Part shown: piece after piece, positions 44,153-56,212 of the stretch | Layout of the letters: every line of letters starts with the position of its first letter | How positions within the stretch are numbered: the stretch's first letter is position 1 | The notes under the pieces: model-generated | Told to the model about the DNA's origin: nothing | Databases searched by the model: none | The model's input: the letters and a program-made list of their open reading frames with translations, nothing else | Program-made: the position numbers and the translations under genes | DNA from: Tupaia tana | Lineage: Eukaryota; Chordata; Mammalia; Scandentia; Tupaiidae | NCBI GenBank assembly: GCA_026018925.1 | Contig: JAKSZU010000005.1 | Coordinates: 82,945,398-83,009,397 of the forward strand | Direction of reading: 5' to 3' | Length of the DNA stretch: 64,000 nucleotides

Positions 44153-44418
44153 GGGACCAGAAGATGGCATAATGGTTACATCATTGATCCTCCACATGGT
44201 TAACCACGGTTCAAGTCTCTGACCCAGTGGCCTGAAACTTATGCCGGGTGAGTGTGCATGCATGCATGCACAAAAACCTGAGAGGAGACTAGAGAAGAAA
44301 TTACAGAACATCCATCCTCTTGGGGGTTGATTTTTTGCTTTCTGTCTCTCTGTCTCTCGTACCCCATATAGCAACAAACAAACAAACAACAACAACAACA
44401 ACAACAAAAAAAAAAAAA
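44153..44418 (+). mobile_element. tSINE-A, intermediate age
   Basis: Head gggaccagaagatggcataa, B box ggttcaagtctctgaccc, body gccgggtgagtgtgcatgc, hairpin atcctcttgggggttgat, CT tract, acCCCATATAGCAA and a (CAA)n tail. Confidence 0.92.
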
Positions 44419-44535
44419 CCCAGACTGCATTCATTGTATGAGTCCTAGACCTTGTGTTTCAAAAACACACAGGCAAGTGTATGTGAATCCCCAAAATTCT
44501 AAAATAAAGAAAAGAATAAACCTCTCTCTTAAAAA
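44419..44535 (+). mobile_element. Partial old tSINE-A downstream of the previous copy
   Basis: Continues a head and body (attgtatgagtcctagacc, caggcaagtgtatgtgaatc) without a 5' head start. It is close to the variant at 42680 and may be the remnant into which 44153 inserted, or an unrelated truncated copy. Confidence 0.6.
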
Positions 44536-45450
44536 AGGAAAAAATTAGGAATCAAAATTAAAAAAAAAATAATATCAGACTTTTGACATAGTGAGAAGAT
44601 CCTACAAGTGTTCAGAAATCAGAAGTGGGTAGAGTGGGGAGCAAAAACAAAACACAGGTATCAAAGATAAGATATTGTAAATTGTGTTGGTATATTTATC
44701 AAAACAGGATGTTACGAAGAAAGGAAAAGCAGAGTTTGCATAGAACATAGTGAGTGACTTATTCCTACCTAGAATCTATACTCTGCCAAATCATAAAAAT
44801 GTGGGGACATGAGAGTAAAGAATTTTCACAGGTAAGTATTTAGAAAACTTAAATTAAAATGTAAAAAAATTTCTTAAGAAAGTCATAGGAGATATATACC
44901 AGTAAACTATGGGAATGTAAAGAGAATGAAAACTCGCCTGATCCTGGAAGAGTCTGTTTTTCTCAGTCACAATGAAGAGAAATTACAAGAAGGCACTTTG
45001 CCAGAAAAATTAGAGAACAACCTGCCTAAAGGATAGAATGTTCTAATTGTAAATATTTCAAAATAAAACCTTCAGGAGCTTTTACAATCATGAAATCAGA
45101 GGCCCTCAGTAGCAGATAGCTAGCAGAAATGTTTATGACACATCAAAACACAAATATACCCTGAAAAAGGTGACATCTTGGAAAAGATTGTTATTATTTT
45201 GTATCATAAAAAATAGTGGGTTGATGAGTATCAGAGATTTTCAAGGACTTGCCCTATGGTAAGTAACAGGCAGATCTCCTATAATTCAATCCTAACCAGA
45301 AAGAACTAACATTTAATTACTGTTCTACTACCATGGTTTAGTGAATTACTTCTTTTGTGTCTTTTCTTTAGACATTAAATAAGAAAGTATTTATTTTTTA
45401 AAAAAAGTTGAGATAGTGATTAGTTCTAATAATGTAGTACAAATGAAAAA
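44536..45450. other. Unassigned non-coding DNA
   Basis: No gene or recognised repeat. Mixed composition. Confidence 0.45.
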
Positions 45451-45463
45451 ATAATCCAAACTT

Positions 45464-45731
45464 GAGACCAGCAGTTAGCATAACGGCTATGTCGCTGGAC
45501 TCCCATTTAGTCGAACATGGTTCAAATCCCAGACCCGGGGCTTATACTCACGCCAGGCGCGTGTGCGTGTGTGCCCAAGATCCCAAGAGGAGAATGGAGG
45601 AGAAGCAATTGTGGCGTGGCCAACACCCCTGGGGAGTGATTTCTCACTTTCTGTCTCTCTGTCTTCTCTGTCTTTCTGGCGAGCACACGTGCCCTATAGC
45701 AAAAACCTCTCAAAAAAATAAAATAAAATAA
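45464..45731 (+). mobile_element. tSINE-A, young
   Basis: Head gagaccagcagttagcataa, B box ggttcaaatcccagaccc (A present), CpG body, AATAAA-rich tail. The word tccaaactt occurs on both sides (upstream taatccaaactt, downstream taatagtccaaactt). Confidence 0.95.
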
Positions 45732-45945
45732 AGTAATAGTCCAAACTTAGTGCTTAGTAGTACCAATATTTTAATTATTATTATTATTTTACCTTGACAA
45801 AATTTGGACAGGAGTTGAATATCTCTGTGTAGTTTCTAATGCTACAGAAGCAAGATTGATTTTAAATTAATCATTAAATTAGTTTGACAAGGTAATATTA
45901 AAATAGGCATAATTTTGTTCTAGGAATTATGCTACACGTGAACCA

Positions 45946-46300
45946 TGATGGTTAATTTTATAAGTCAATTTGGCTAGGCCAAAGTACCCAGATATGAGGT
46001 CAAACATTTTTCTAGGTATTTCTCCCAGAATATTCTTGAATGAGATTAACTTTTAAATGAGTGGACTTGGAGTAAAGCAGATTGCCCTCCCTAAAGTGGA
46101 GGGTCTCATTGAATTAGTTGAAGATATGAATAAAATAAAAATCTGACCTCCTAAGGCAAAAGGAAATTCTGCTGGCACATTGTCTTCAGAATTCACCTGC
46201 CACATTGGCTCTATCTGCGTCTCTAGACTCACTGCCCCGAGACCCAAGCAGCACTTGGTTGCTGTGATTCCAACCTACTGACGTCCCACCAGGTTCTGGA
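45946..46300 (+). mobile_element. L1M-type 3' end repeat (second type), sense
   Basis: Starts atgatggttaattttataag, then tttggctaggccaaagtac, cttggagtaaagcagattgc and ctgcctccc-like sequence. This is the placental repeat seen antisense at 23465. Subfamily not determined. Confidence 0.75.
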
Positions 46301-46340
46301 CTCACCAAACATCAACAATGGTATGAGACAATTTCTTAAA

Positions 46341-46382
46341 ATGTATGTATGTATGTATGTATGCATGTATGTATGTATGTAT
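46341..46382. repeat. (ATGT)n microsatellite
   Basis: About ten ATGT units with one GCAT interruption, at the tail side of the antisense SINE that follows. Confidence 0.95.
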
Positions 46383-46390
46383 TTGTAATA

Positions 46391-46619
46391 AAGATTTTTG
46401 CTATAGATGTATGCTCACCAGAGAGAGAGAAAGCAAGAAATCACCCCTCAGGGAGGATTGTCATACTACAATCCCTTCTCCTCTATTCTCCTCTGAGGAT
46501 TTGGGGCATGGACACACATGCACTTGGTATGAGTTTCAAACCTCCAGTTCTGAGACTCGAACCATAGTCTACTACAAGGAAATCCAAGACCTTAACCACC
46601 AAGCCACCTGCTCTCCCCC
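46391..46619 (-). mobile_element. tSINE-A, antisense
   Basis: tttttgctatagatgtatgc, gaaatcacccctcagggagg, atcccttctcctctattctcc, then the head (gagactcgaaccatagtc, cttaaccaccaagccacctg). The tail is replaced by the ATGT repeat. Confidence 0.9.
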
Positions 46620-48353
46620 AAATCAATGTAGTTATATACCAGTGTATTACCTATTATGTATCACTATTTTTAAAAATATCTAATATTGTGATTTAGAATG
46701 TTCAATTTAAAAGAGAATGTTCTACACCATCATATGTTTTTAACTAAAAATATAATACGATGAAATTTATTATAAATTGCTTTCATGTCAAATGGAAACT
46801 AAAAATATTAATTTTACTTCCTTGGAGAATTTTTTGACAAAATTGTAATGCTCTGAGAGAAACCAAAATTAGAGCAAAATCTTAAATATAGCTTTGCATT
46901 GTTGACCAATTACTACAGTTTTACTTTATCAAAGGGAAAGAAATACCCTGAAACTATCTAATTTTAAAATGCCAAAGCAGAATAGTATGAAACCAAATGT
47001 AGCCTTTGTGTAATGATGAAAGCTTTAAAGCTCCTTCCTTAATTGTGATAATTTGGAACAAATTAGGGAGTCTTGCAGTGAGCAATAGGGTAGTCACAGG
47101 GTTCTTAGGAGCACTAAATCAACATCCAGGGAAACTTGCTGACTAGGACTCAACTCTAACATGGTTTAGTTAGCAGCAGGTCAACCTAAAATAAAGTTTT
47201 TTCTTCCTATTACCTCACAGAATGATTTTCTTTGCTTTTATAAGTATTATCGTTGGAATTTTATTTCAACAAATCAAGTACAACCTATAGACTGACATTG
47301 TGATGTCACTAAACCTTAATATCATTTCTGTATTTTTCTCTGTTAAGATATGTTACTGTATTTATTGGCTCAGCTTATTTCCAATGTAATTGTGAGAGTC
47401 TGGTATTTGGAGTTACTTGGATCTATACTGTTACAATTTGTTCTAAAAAATAAAAAGCATGTGATAATAATAAATCACTATAGTTCATTAAAGGGTCAAG
47501 GATTCTGAAAGGTGGCATAGCAGATGGAATTCCCACTAGATATCTTACAGAAAATGCTGTAATAACAGACAGTGTGAGGTTCTATTTACATGAATATCTC
47601 AAAAGTGATTTGCTTAAAGACATGTATTTCTATAAAATCACTCAGGTATCATACAGCTTCACTTACTTTTTTCGTTGAGCTGGTTATTGTAAAGTAAGGT
47701 AACCATTCTATAAATCTGAGACAACTCAGTATAACCTGCTAGTTGAACACATTTATGAATGTTCTTTCCTTTCTGTCATTGACAAATTATAAAAATATAA
47801 TAAGAAAGCTATAAAACAATGCAAAGAATTAGCTCAGTACAAAGCAGATTAACGCATAATAAGTAAACTTTCAAAAATTATAGTTTGAATGTATCAAATC
47901 AGCTTATATTGAATCTTTTCTGAAAAGATCACTTTCTCATGGTATCCCATTACTTAAAATTTCTTGGTTAAAAATAAAAAAGAAGGGAAAAGGTTTTCAT
48001 GATAGTATTAAGTGGTCTCTATGTTTAACATGTTAACCAAAGATATTTTTTTCCTTCTCAAGCAAAGGGGGGATGTTCTTTGTGGTCAATGATCACTTTT
48101 GAATTGAATCATTTTGAAAAATTGGTGAAATTGATCAATCCTGATTTGCTGATATTAGAAACCCAAAGTGTATTTGGGAATATAAAACCGCTTATTATTG
48201 TCCTTATTATTTTGATGTTATCAAACAATAAGCTTACTGTCTAACACACATAGAAGCCATGTCTCTATGTCACTGGCTTTTAGAAAGCAAATTTATTGTG
48301 ACATTCATCTCCAAGGAAACAGGAAGCTAGCTCAAATCTATCTCCCCAAGCTT
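46620..48353. other. Longest stretch without a recognised element
   Basis: About 1.7 kb of AT-rich DNA with no recognised repeat, no coding potential and no obvious exon. It is the quietest part of the window. Confidence 0.5.
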
Positions 48354-48370
48354 AGGTCTGGGTGAGTTTT

Positions 48371-48627
48371 TTTTGAGAGGTTTTTCGCTATAGGGTGTGT
48401 GCGCTCACCAGACAGACAGAGAGAGACATAGAGACAGAAAGCGAGAAATCACCCCCCAGGGGGGATGGTCACACGGCAATCTCTTCTCCTCCATTCTCCT
48501 CTCGGGATCTTGGGCACGCACGCACACGCGCCCGGCGTGAGTTTTAAGCCACCGGGTCCGGGACGCAAACTGCAGTAGACTATGTGGGAGTCCAGCAACA
48601 TAGCCATTACGCTAACTGCTGGTTCCC
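48371..48627 (-). mobile_element. tSINE-A, young, antisense, B-box-variant, 17-bp perfect duplication
   Basis: Flanked by perfect aggtctgggtgagtttt (48354-48370 and 48628-48644). Complete with the lineage marks gttttaagcc, gatggtcac, gacatagagac and end ggttccc. B box on the sense strand is GTTTGCGTCC, so both the C and A positions depart from the consensus. Confidence 0.98.
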
Positions 48628-48644
48628 AGGTCTGGGTGAGTTTT

Positions 48645-49263
48645 AAGAAGTGGGACAGAGTAGAAGGGTTGTAAGATAAGAGAAAAGGAATTTTTATCAA
48701 TATCTATAAGAGGAATGTTGGGGCATACACAGTGCTTGCACAATGATATATGTCACATACTCACTTTGGAGTGGGGACTTGACATTTAAATGTAAGGCTA
48801 TTTAGCTCTCTACATCAGAAGGTGAGTCTTAGGTCACAAAAATGTCCACTTAACAGCTTCTATAAATTGGCTGGAAGCAGCTTAAAGGACAAAGCCTCTT
48901 CCTGTTCTAATTGGAGAAGGACATTTATGTAATCGAGCGTCTATCCAGGGAGTTTCTTTATATACCACTTGGCCAGTTGGAGATTAACATCAAAGCACCT
49001 TGACTGTGGAAGAAATTCTTTACCTTTACTGCATCTTGAGGACTAGTTTTCTTTCTGTGCATGCTCGGCCAATAAAATAGATTGAAATTGTTTAATGATA
49101 GCAATCTTTGAGGAGGCAAACAGGCTTAGACTGATCCTTACTTTATGTGCACATTCAATTATGTATATATATTTTCAAATACGTATTTTTGTGATGTCTC
49201 AGACATTTTATTTGATGTCTGTATGTACTACTCATTTTATCTTAGCTATACAAATTTTCTATT
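48645..49263. other. Unassigned DNA, less AT-rich, no recognised repeat
   Basis: Less AT-rich than neighbours, with TATA-like tttatataccac at about 48956 and CCAAT-like ggccaataaa at about 49067. No exon can be shown. A single-copy or regulatory identity is only a possibility. Confidence 0.3.
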
Positions 49264-49282
49264 AAAGAATGAATATATATTA

Positions 49283-49540
49283 AGGGGACCAGCAGTTAGC
49301 GTAATGACTATGTCGTTGGACTCCCATGTAGTTGACCGTGGTTCAAGTCCCGGACCCAGTGGCTTAAAACTCATGCCGGGCGCGTGTGCGTGCGTGCCCA
49401 AGATCCCGAGAGGAGAATGGAGGAGAAGGGATTGCGGCATGGCCATCCCCCCCAGGGGGTGATTTCTCGCTTTCTTTCTCTCTGTCGGTCTGGCGAGCGC
49501 ATGCACCCTATGGTAAAAACCTCTCAAAAAAAAAAAAAAA
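49283..49540 (+). mobile_element. tSINE-A, young
   Basis: Head ggggaccagcagttagcgta, B box ggttcaagtcccgg (A present) with AAAACTCATG, hairpin, A-tail of 18. Flanks aaagaatgaatatatat (49264) and aaagaataaatacatat (about 49541), two mismatches. Confidence 0.95.
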
Positions 49541-49816
49541 AAGAATAAATACATATGAAGGTCAAATAAAAGTGATAATTCAAATGCTGACTTGTGCAAT
49601 ATCTAGATTGTTTTATTATGTTAATGCATTTACTATTTGAAAAAAAATGGAAACTTTTTAACCAAATTTCCGGCTATGTAATATATAATTTAAAATATTA
49701 ATAGTGAAAATATTAGTATTGAAATTTATGTTGTTAGTTAAGATATCCTGTTTATTGGAAGCATGATCTAGAGCAAGTTAATGAACTATGAGACTCACAT
49801 TTCTTATCTGCAAAAT

Positions 49817-50085
49817 GTGGATACAGGGTACACCATGTGGCGTAATGGCTAAGGCACTGGATTCCCACATGACCAGCCACAGTTTGAGTCCCGGACCCAG
49901 TTACTTAAAAGGCATGCCAGGTGTATGTGTGCGCTTGCCCAAAATTTCAAGAGGAAAAGAAATCACAATGTGGACATCCCCCCTCAGGAGTGATTTTTCA
50001 CTTTCCATCTCTCTCTCCTCTCTCTCTCTCTCTTTCTCCAGTGAGTACAAATGCCCTATAGAAAAAACCTAAAAGAAAAAAAAAA
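49817..50085 (+). mobile_element. tSINE-A, older copy
   Basis: Head gggtacaccatgtggcgtaa, agtttgagtcccggaccc, body gtatgtgtgcgcttgccc, hairpin atcccccctcaggagtgat, (TC)n and gccctatagaaaaaacc. Confidence 0.9.
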
Positions 50086-51433
50086 GTGTAGAGGTAGAGA
50101 AATTTGCTTTAAGTCTTTTAAAGTAAAACAGAGAGGAGATAAAGATACATAGAAAAATATCCATAGTTGTTAAATATTTTGGATAAATACATTTGGGCTC
50201 TATATTTTTATATATGTTCTCTTAAATTTTATGTTGTTCATACAAAATTTAAAATAAAAGCCACTATTAAAATCTTCATTGATGTTTATGAGCCGAACCA
50301 TAACTCTTTACCCTTACACAAAATTTATGTTCAATGGAGACATCAGGTTTGACACACAACTCCAGTTAAGGATTCAACTCAGGACGTATTTACCACCATT
50401 TCCACCATTTTTCCTACTATATTTCATCTCTTTGACTTCTCCCATCACTCCTCTTGTTCTTGAAGTCACCTAAAGAAGTCAGTTCCTCTCTCAAACTGTG
50501 ATGGTTTCAAGTAGTCTCTATTATTCTTTCTTATGATGATGACTTACACAAATACCTGTCATCTATTTACAAGAGATGTCCTAATCACAGGTCAGTTACT
50601 TAGAAAGGCTCTTTCCACACTTCTTTCACCTGAATGTTGAACTAACTTAGTCAGTCCTAGAGAGTTAGAAAGGTTCTCCTCAATTTTCCCTTTGTAGAAA
50701 TTCTCTATGGAAAACAACTCACCAAATTTAAACAACCACTATACTAGAAAGCCATCTGTTTAGATTATAAGCAAACTAGCTTAATAATTTACTCAACGAG
50801 AGCAATAAATTTATATTTATGATAAGTTCATAATTGAAGAGTTGGTCTTTACTTAAACTTGTTTAACTAAGAAGCCCATCCTGAGAATTTGATAAAACAA
50901 AGAAATGGTTTATGGTAAATAAAAGTGTGATATTTTTAGCATAAAGGGAAAAAACATGTTCAAATTGAAATAGCAATCTTTTTTCATTACTTCTATTCTT
51001 AAAAGTTTTAAAAGTCTAAAATTTCCAGTCTCAACATACTCCATTTTAACTTTCAATTACATAAAATAAAATTGTTCATATACTGTTTAGGTTTATTACA
51101 GTAGATAAAGTTCAGACCCTGCAGGTAGTGGACTGATTTTCTCAACACTCATTTTGATGAGAGTAAAAATTAATTTGGACTGTACAGTACTCATTTTTAT
51201 TTTTGTAGCAGAGGATTGCCATATTCCATTTAAGCAAAATAGACAAAGAATTATATAACTTCTATCAGATATATTTCTCTTTTTTACATGACTTTGAACT
51301 ATCCTTCTTTTAGGCTACATTGTTTTTGTTTTTTTTTCTAATTAAGGAATTCACTTGTTTGAGTGTGTGAATAATAAACATGTGCACAATTCTTAAACAC
51401 TTACGGTGATTATTTCTATTTAAATGTATTATT
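50086..51433. other. AT-rich non-coding DNA
   Basis: No gene or recognised repeat over about 1.3 kb. Confidence 0.5.
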
Positions 51434-51596
51434 AGCCCAGTGGTGCTGGTACGCTGAGAGCACAACACTCTGTAAAGCTGGAGGCCATACGAGAGACTGG
51501 TTCAGTTTCTGCGGTCGCTTGTACATATCATTTTGCTGGTTACCCTGGGTGTCTGGGAAATATGGGGAGAATCAAGGTGTGAGCTCCTGTTGAGGT

Positions 51597-51637
<41 letters not shown>

Positions 51638-51658
51638 TAAAATAAATGAATAAATAAA
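51434..51658 (+). mobile_element. tSINE-C candidate with (TG)n tail
   Basis: Head-like cccagtggtgctggtacg, gctggaggccatacgagag, gactggttcagtttctgcgg, then a (TG)19 run (51599-51636) and an AATAAA-rich end. Similar to 37940. Confidence 0.4.
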
Positions 51659-51770
51659 ATTATACTTACATGAGTTTTTTAAATAATGGCTACTTCTGTC
51701 CACATACATCTACATCTTTAGTATTTCTACAACTATCCACCTTGTTTTGATCTATGTCTAGACCTTTTCC

Positions 51771-51850
51771 TGGAAAGATTTCTCACTTTCTCTCTCTCTG
51801 TCTCCCTGGTGAGCACACGTGCCCTATAAGCAAAACACACACAAACAACC
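51771..51850 (+). mobile_element. tSINE-A 3' end, 5'-truncated
   Basis: Only the last third: agatttctcactttctctc, ggtgagcacacgtgcc and ctataagcaaaacac. Head and body absent. Confidence 0.75.
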
Positions 51851-52756
51851 TGTTCCTCTCGAGAAGGAAACCCTGTCTCTAACTCCTTAAGATTGCTTAA
51901 CTGTTCAAATCTCCTTGAAAAAGTCATCCAGACTGAAGCTGTCAATACATCTTCACAAAACAAGTAGAAACATAAGAAAATCAAGAGTTATAGGCAATAA
52001 TCATATATCATAATTGCATACCATACCAAGCATATTAGCCACTTTTAGGGGTCACCAAACCATAGAAACTTGAACATTAATGATTGACTATGAGTAGATC
52101 TTAAGACTCTACTCCCACTAGTGAGCCCAAATAAAGGAATGAGAATAGATCAATCTTCACCAATTAAGGTAAAAAAAGGTTCACTTCAACAATAAATTCA
52201 ATGGTGAGAACTTTGCAATTCAAGAAAAATGGGCTTTCATCACTTCTGTAATCCTTTACAATGAAACACCATACCTAACACTAGCTGAAGTAGTAAATGT
52301 CTATTATTTTGAAATTCTCAGCATCAAATACTTTGGATAAATGCTTGCCTTTACACTGTACTATTCTGTAGCCTGCCAATCACCAGACTCACTAGAGGAC
52401 AAAAGGCGTAGAACAGTAACTGGCACAGAGCAAGCACCATTTAAGTACGTGTTACATAGATCAATTTAAACCAAATAACTCTAAATTGAGTTCATGTTCA
52501 ACCAAATTGCATTGAATTATATAAAATCTTACTCTTCTCTAATTTTTTTAAGATAATTTAGTGTTACTCAAAATGTAAAATATCCAAAATTACAAAGTAA
52601 AATTATTCTTGATGTTTTTGTTGCTGTTACTCAAGTTCTCGCACTATAGTCTAACAATATTATTATTGTTTTTATCTTCTGGAGAGATTTTATGGCTATG
52701 TAATCAATCATTTGTATATTTGTATCCAAAAAATACTTATATAAACTGCTTTCTTG
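51851..52756. other. Unassigned non-coding DNA
   Basis: A 7-bp inverted repeat gagtaga/tctactc occurs at about 52091-52113. No gene or recognised repeat. Confidence 0.45.
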
Positions 52757-53011
52757 GTTTTTAGAATTTTGCCATGGAGTGCATGCATTTGCCAGAGAGA
52801 GGAAGAGGGAGACAGACAGACAGAAAGTGAGAAATCGCTCCTCAGGGGTTTGGTCATGCCACAATCCCTTCTATTCCATTTTAACCTCAGAATTTGGGGC
52901 ATGCATGCATATGTGCTGAATGTCGTTTTCAAGCAGACGTGTCTGGGACTCAGACTGCTGAGTAGCCCACGTAGAATTGAAAACCTTAACAACGATGCAA
53001 CCTGCTGGCCC
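52757..53011 (-). mobile_element. tSINE-A, old, antisense
   Basis: attttgccatggagtgcatg, gtgagaaatcgctcctcagg, ggcatgcatgcatatgtgc and head ctgggactcagactgctg...gcaacctgctggccc. Flanks ttatataaact and ccttataaact. Confidence 0.88.
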
Positions 53012-53054
53012 TTATAAACTTGTTTTTGTATTTCAATATAAATGATAGCAAACT

Positions 53055-53308
53055 GGGACTAGCAGTTAGCGTAATGGCTATGTCACTGGACTCCCATGTA
53101 GTCGACCGCAGTTCACGTCCCGGACCCAGTGGCTTACTCTCACGCCGGGGGCATGTGCGTGAGTGCCCAAGATCCCGAAAGGAGAATGAAGGAGAAGGGA
53201 TTGTGGCGTGGACATACCCTCTGGGGGGTGATTTCTCGCTTTCTGTCTCTCTGTCTCTCTCTGTCTGTCTGGCGAGCACACACACTCTGTAACAAAAACC
53301 TCTTAAAA
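53055..53308 (+). mobile_element. tSINE-A, young, B-box-variant, 15-bp perfect duplication
   Basis: Flanked by perfect aaatgatagcaaact (53040-53054 and 53309-53323). B box agttcaCgtcccgg has C at the invariant A. The body lacks the AAA of the usual cttaaactcac (cttactctcacgcc). Forms an inverted pair with 52757, only 43 bp apart. Confidence 0.98.
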
Positions 53309-53544
53309 AAATGATAGCAAACTATATGCATTATTCTTGTTTTCTTCATTTGAATATGCGTCTAGTAGAACATTATGTTCGACATGTACGGATATTTCTT
53401 ATTTTATTCTGCAGACATTTCAATTCCATTTTACAGATTTACAATAACTTATCAAACTTGTATTCTATTAATAAACATAAAAATTATTTCCAAATCTTTT
53501 GCTATCATGAACAAAATCATCATAATAGATTTTCAAATCATTCA

Positions 53545-53930
53545 TTTTGTTCTAGTTCATTCTGTCATTAATAATAGAAAATACCTGAAACTGAGTGATT
53601 CCTAAGACTAGAGTAGTATTTAACTCACAGTCTGGGGATTCCAAGTCCAGGTATCAAATCTGGTGAAAGTCCTATTATTGATGGGTCATATGACAAGAAA
53701 GAACAGAGCCACAGTACCCATGTCTGTGTACCTGTGCTTCTGACATATTCTCTCTCCTAATAAACTTGCTAGGCCTCAATCATGAGGGGCTTTGCTCTGA
53801 TGAAATTAATCCTAATCTCCTCTCAAAGTCCCCATTTTTCAACACAATAATAGGATTAAATTTTCATTCTTTTCATCTCATCACAGCCAAATAAAACACA
53901 TGAACTTTGGTGAGACATATTCAAAATACA
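53545..53930 (-). mobile_element. L1M-type 3' end repeat, antisense
   Basis: aaaatacctgaaactgagtg, atttaactcacagtctgggg, caatcatgaggggctttgc, taatcctaatctcctctc and atttttcaacacaataatagg: the reverse of the 8087 family. Confidence 0.65.
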
Positions 53931-54330
53931 GCAATACCTGTACAGGAAGAGCTCTAGGATAAATTTGTAGAAGCATAATGAAGTGTTTGTGTCTTTTTGT
54001 CCATTGGGACAGCCAGCCATAGATGATATCAACAAACCTACATTCTTGCCACTTTCTCTAAGAATTTTTGGTAACACTATTTCCTTATACTCTCACCAAC
54101 AAAGCATGCTGTGGTATAGTAAGTTATTTGCCAATCTGGAAAGTAAAAAATACGATGTTCAGGTGTGTTTAGTTTGTATTTCTCCTACGATGGAGACTGA
54201 TAATATTGTTTAATATAATTAAGAGGTATTTGTTCTCCTTTGTATGATTATTTGTCTAGCACTTTTTGAATGCCTTTCTACTTACTTTTCTTTCCTTTAA
54301 ATATTGAGAAATTTTTGCATATTGAAAGTT
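53931..54330. other. Unassigned non-coding DNA
   Basis: A 76-codon frame at 53983-54213 has no recognised domain. Stretches such as acactatttccttatactc might be old L1. Confidence 0.4.
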
Positions 54331-54475
54331 TGTTTAGTTTTTGCTATAAGGTGCATGATCTTACAAGAGAGAGAAAACGAGAGACAGAGAAATCAAGCTA
54401 CTGGGTCTGGGACTCAAACTAGGAAGTCAGCCACGTGGAAACGAGTGCCTTAATCTCCCGGCCACCTGCTAGCCC
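54331..54475 (-). mobile_element. tSINE-B, antisense
   Basis: ttttgctataaggtgcatg, (GA)n, aaatcaagctactgggtc, gggactcaaactaggaagtc, cggccacctgctagccc. No CG-rich body. The element keeps the 'ttgctataaggtgc' motif of tSINE-A, as 36998 does. Confidence 0.88.
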
Positions 54476-54649
54476 TTGAATGTTAGTTTTGGTCCTCAAG
54501 TTGTAAATATTTCTATTACCTTTTGTATACAGATATAGTGGTGGAAGTCCAAAAATCAACATATTGATTTTATGGTAGGGTGATACTTCTTCTGAACCTA
54601 TAGGGGACTCCTTTATGGCCTCTTGCAAGCTTCTGGTGGTTTGCAGGTG

Positions 54650-54900
54650 ATCATGGGTTTTTCATAGCCTATACCTGTACCACTCAAATCTTTCATTTTC
54701 ACAGACTTTCCCTGTGTGTCCTAACATTATCTACTCCCTGTGCATGTCTGTCTCTGTGTCCATATTTACTTTTCTTTAATAAGGACATGAGTCATATTGG
54801 ATTAGATTCATCCTAGTGACCTAATTTTAACTGTATTCCCACTAGAAACAACCTATTTCCAAATAAAGCAACATTCTAATACTAGGAAATCAATGTCTTT
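54650..54900 (-). mobile_element. L1M-type 3' end repeat, antisense
   Basis: tctgtctctgtgtccatatt, ataaggacatgagtcatatt, ggattagattcatcctagtg and caacctatttccaaataaag match an L1M-type repeat in reverse, related to 55285. Confidence 0.6.
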
Positions 54901-55284
54901 TTTAATGAATACAATTTAGCTCCCCCAAAATTTTAACTTTAATATGATGGTTTGGCAGAATGTTTGTTGCTTTTTTAATCTATAGAATTTATAAAATTAA
55001 TTTTATCTTATTACATTCTAGTAAATTAATTAAGTGCATTTGTATTATTTAACCACACATCATATAATCTTTAATATATTTGATGAAATAATTAATTTTT
55101 ATATGTCAGGTACTGATTACTAACATTGCTTTAGAATTATATCAGAGCATTCATTAATATATATGCTTACTCATTCTGATTTTCAATTAAAGCATCTTTA
55201 TGATTACATTATATTGAAGGCATATTAATAAAATAAAATTAAAAATAATATATCCATAAATAACATGTCATTTGTAATAAGCTG
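54901..55284. other. AT-rich non-coding DNA
   Basis: No gene or recognised repeat. Confidence 0.5.
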
Positions 55285-55930
55285 AGAAATGTCTCCCAAG
55301 GCATCCATATATTAATTTTTAGAACCTGAGAACATGTTATCTTATATCATAAAACAAACTTTGTTCAAGTAATTAATGGTCTTGAGACAGGATGATTTAA
55401 TTGGCTTTTCCCGGTGGGTCTAATATAATCACATATGTCCTCATGAAGTGGATTGAGGATGGAACTCAAAAGCAGAAGAAAGGGGATCAGTAGTTAGCTT
55501 AATGGCTATGTCACTGAACTCCCATGTAGCCGTCTGCGGTTCGAGTCCTGGACCCGGTGGCTTAAACTCATGCTGGGCACGTGTGCATGCGTTCCCAAGA
55601 TCCCAAGAAGAGAATGGAGGAGAAGGGATTGTAGCGTGGTAATTCCCCCTGAGAGGTGACTTCTCGCTTTCCGTCTGTCTCCTTTCTGTCTGTCTCTGTC
55701 TTTCTGGTGAGTGCATACACGCTATAGCAAAAACCTCTTAAAAAAAAAAAAGGCAGAAGAAGGAACGGGAATAACAGAAGGACATCCTGTAGTGATCCAT
55801 TTAGAACATGGAGAAGATGGAGAAGGAGATGTGAATCAAAAATGCAGTTGGTACTTGGAACCCAGAAAAGACAAGGAGGCTGTGCTGCCCCTAGAAAGAG
55901 CGTAATACTACCAACAGCTTGATTAGATTC
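55285..55930 (+). mobile_element. L1M-type repeat, sense, split by tSINE-A
   Basis: Before the SINE: ctcccaaggcatccatatat, aacctgagaacatgttatc, ggtgggtctaatataatc. After it: gaagatggagaaggagatg, aaggaggctgtgctgcccc. Consistent with one old repeat cut by the SINE at 55483. Boundaries approximate. Confidence 0.5.
55483..55747 (+). mobile_element. tSINE-A, young
   Basis: Head ggggatcagtagttagctta, B box ggttcgagtcctggaccc (A present), hairpin attccccctgagaggtgac worn, CT tract with (TGTC)n, gctatagcaaaaacctc. Flanks agcagaagaaag and ggcagaagaagg. Confidence 0.94.
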
Positions 55931-56212
55931 CTTGTTTCAAGAAGAAATATTAATTTTACTTTTTTTGTAATTAATACTAGGTAATTATACCCTTTGTAAA
56001 TATTAAATAACACAGGTATCATTACCTATATGTTAAATGTAAGGAATTGAGGACTGTGGGGCTGAGTGAAATGACAAGAATGTGACTAGACTTCAGTCTT
56101 CTGAAGGTCAGTGCAATTTTCATCCATATCACTGATTTTTTTTTCCAGTTCTACACGTTTCAAAGATGTCACAACAGCCTCATGAGGGAGGTAAAGTAGA
56201 TAACATTATTTT

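Noticed and set aside
53983-54213. 76-codon frame
   Set aside because: No domain. The sequence lies among old repeat fragments.
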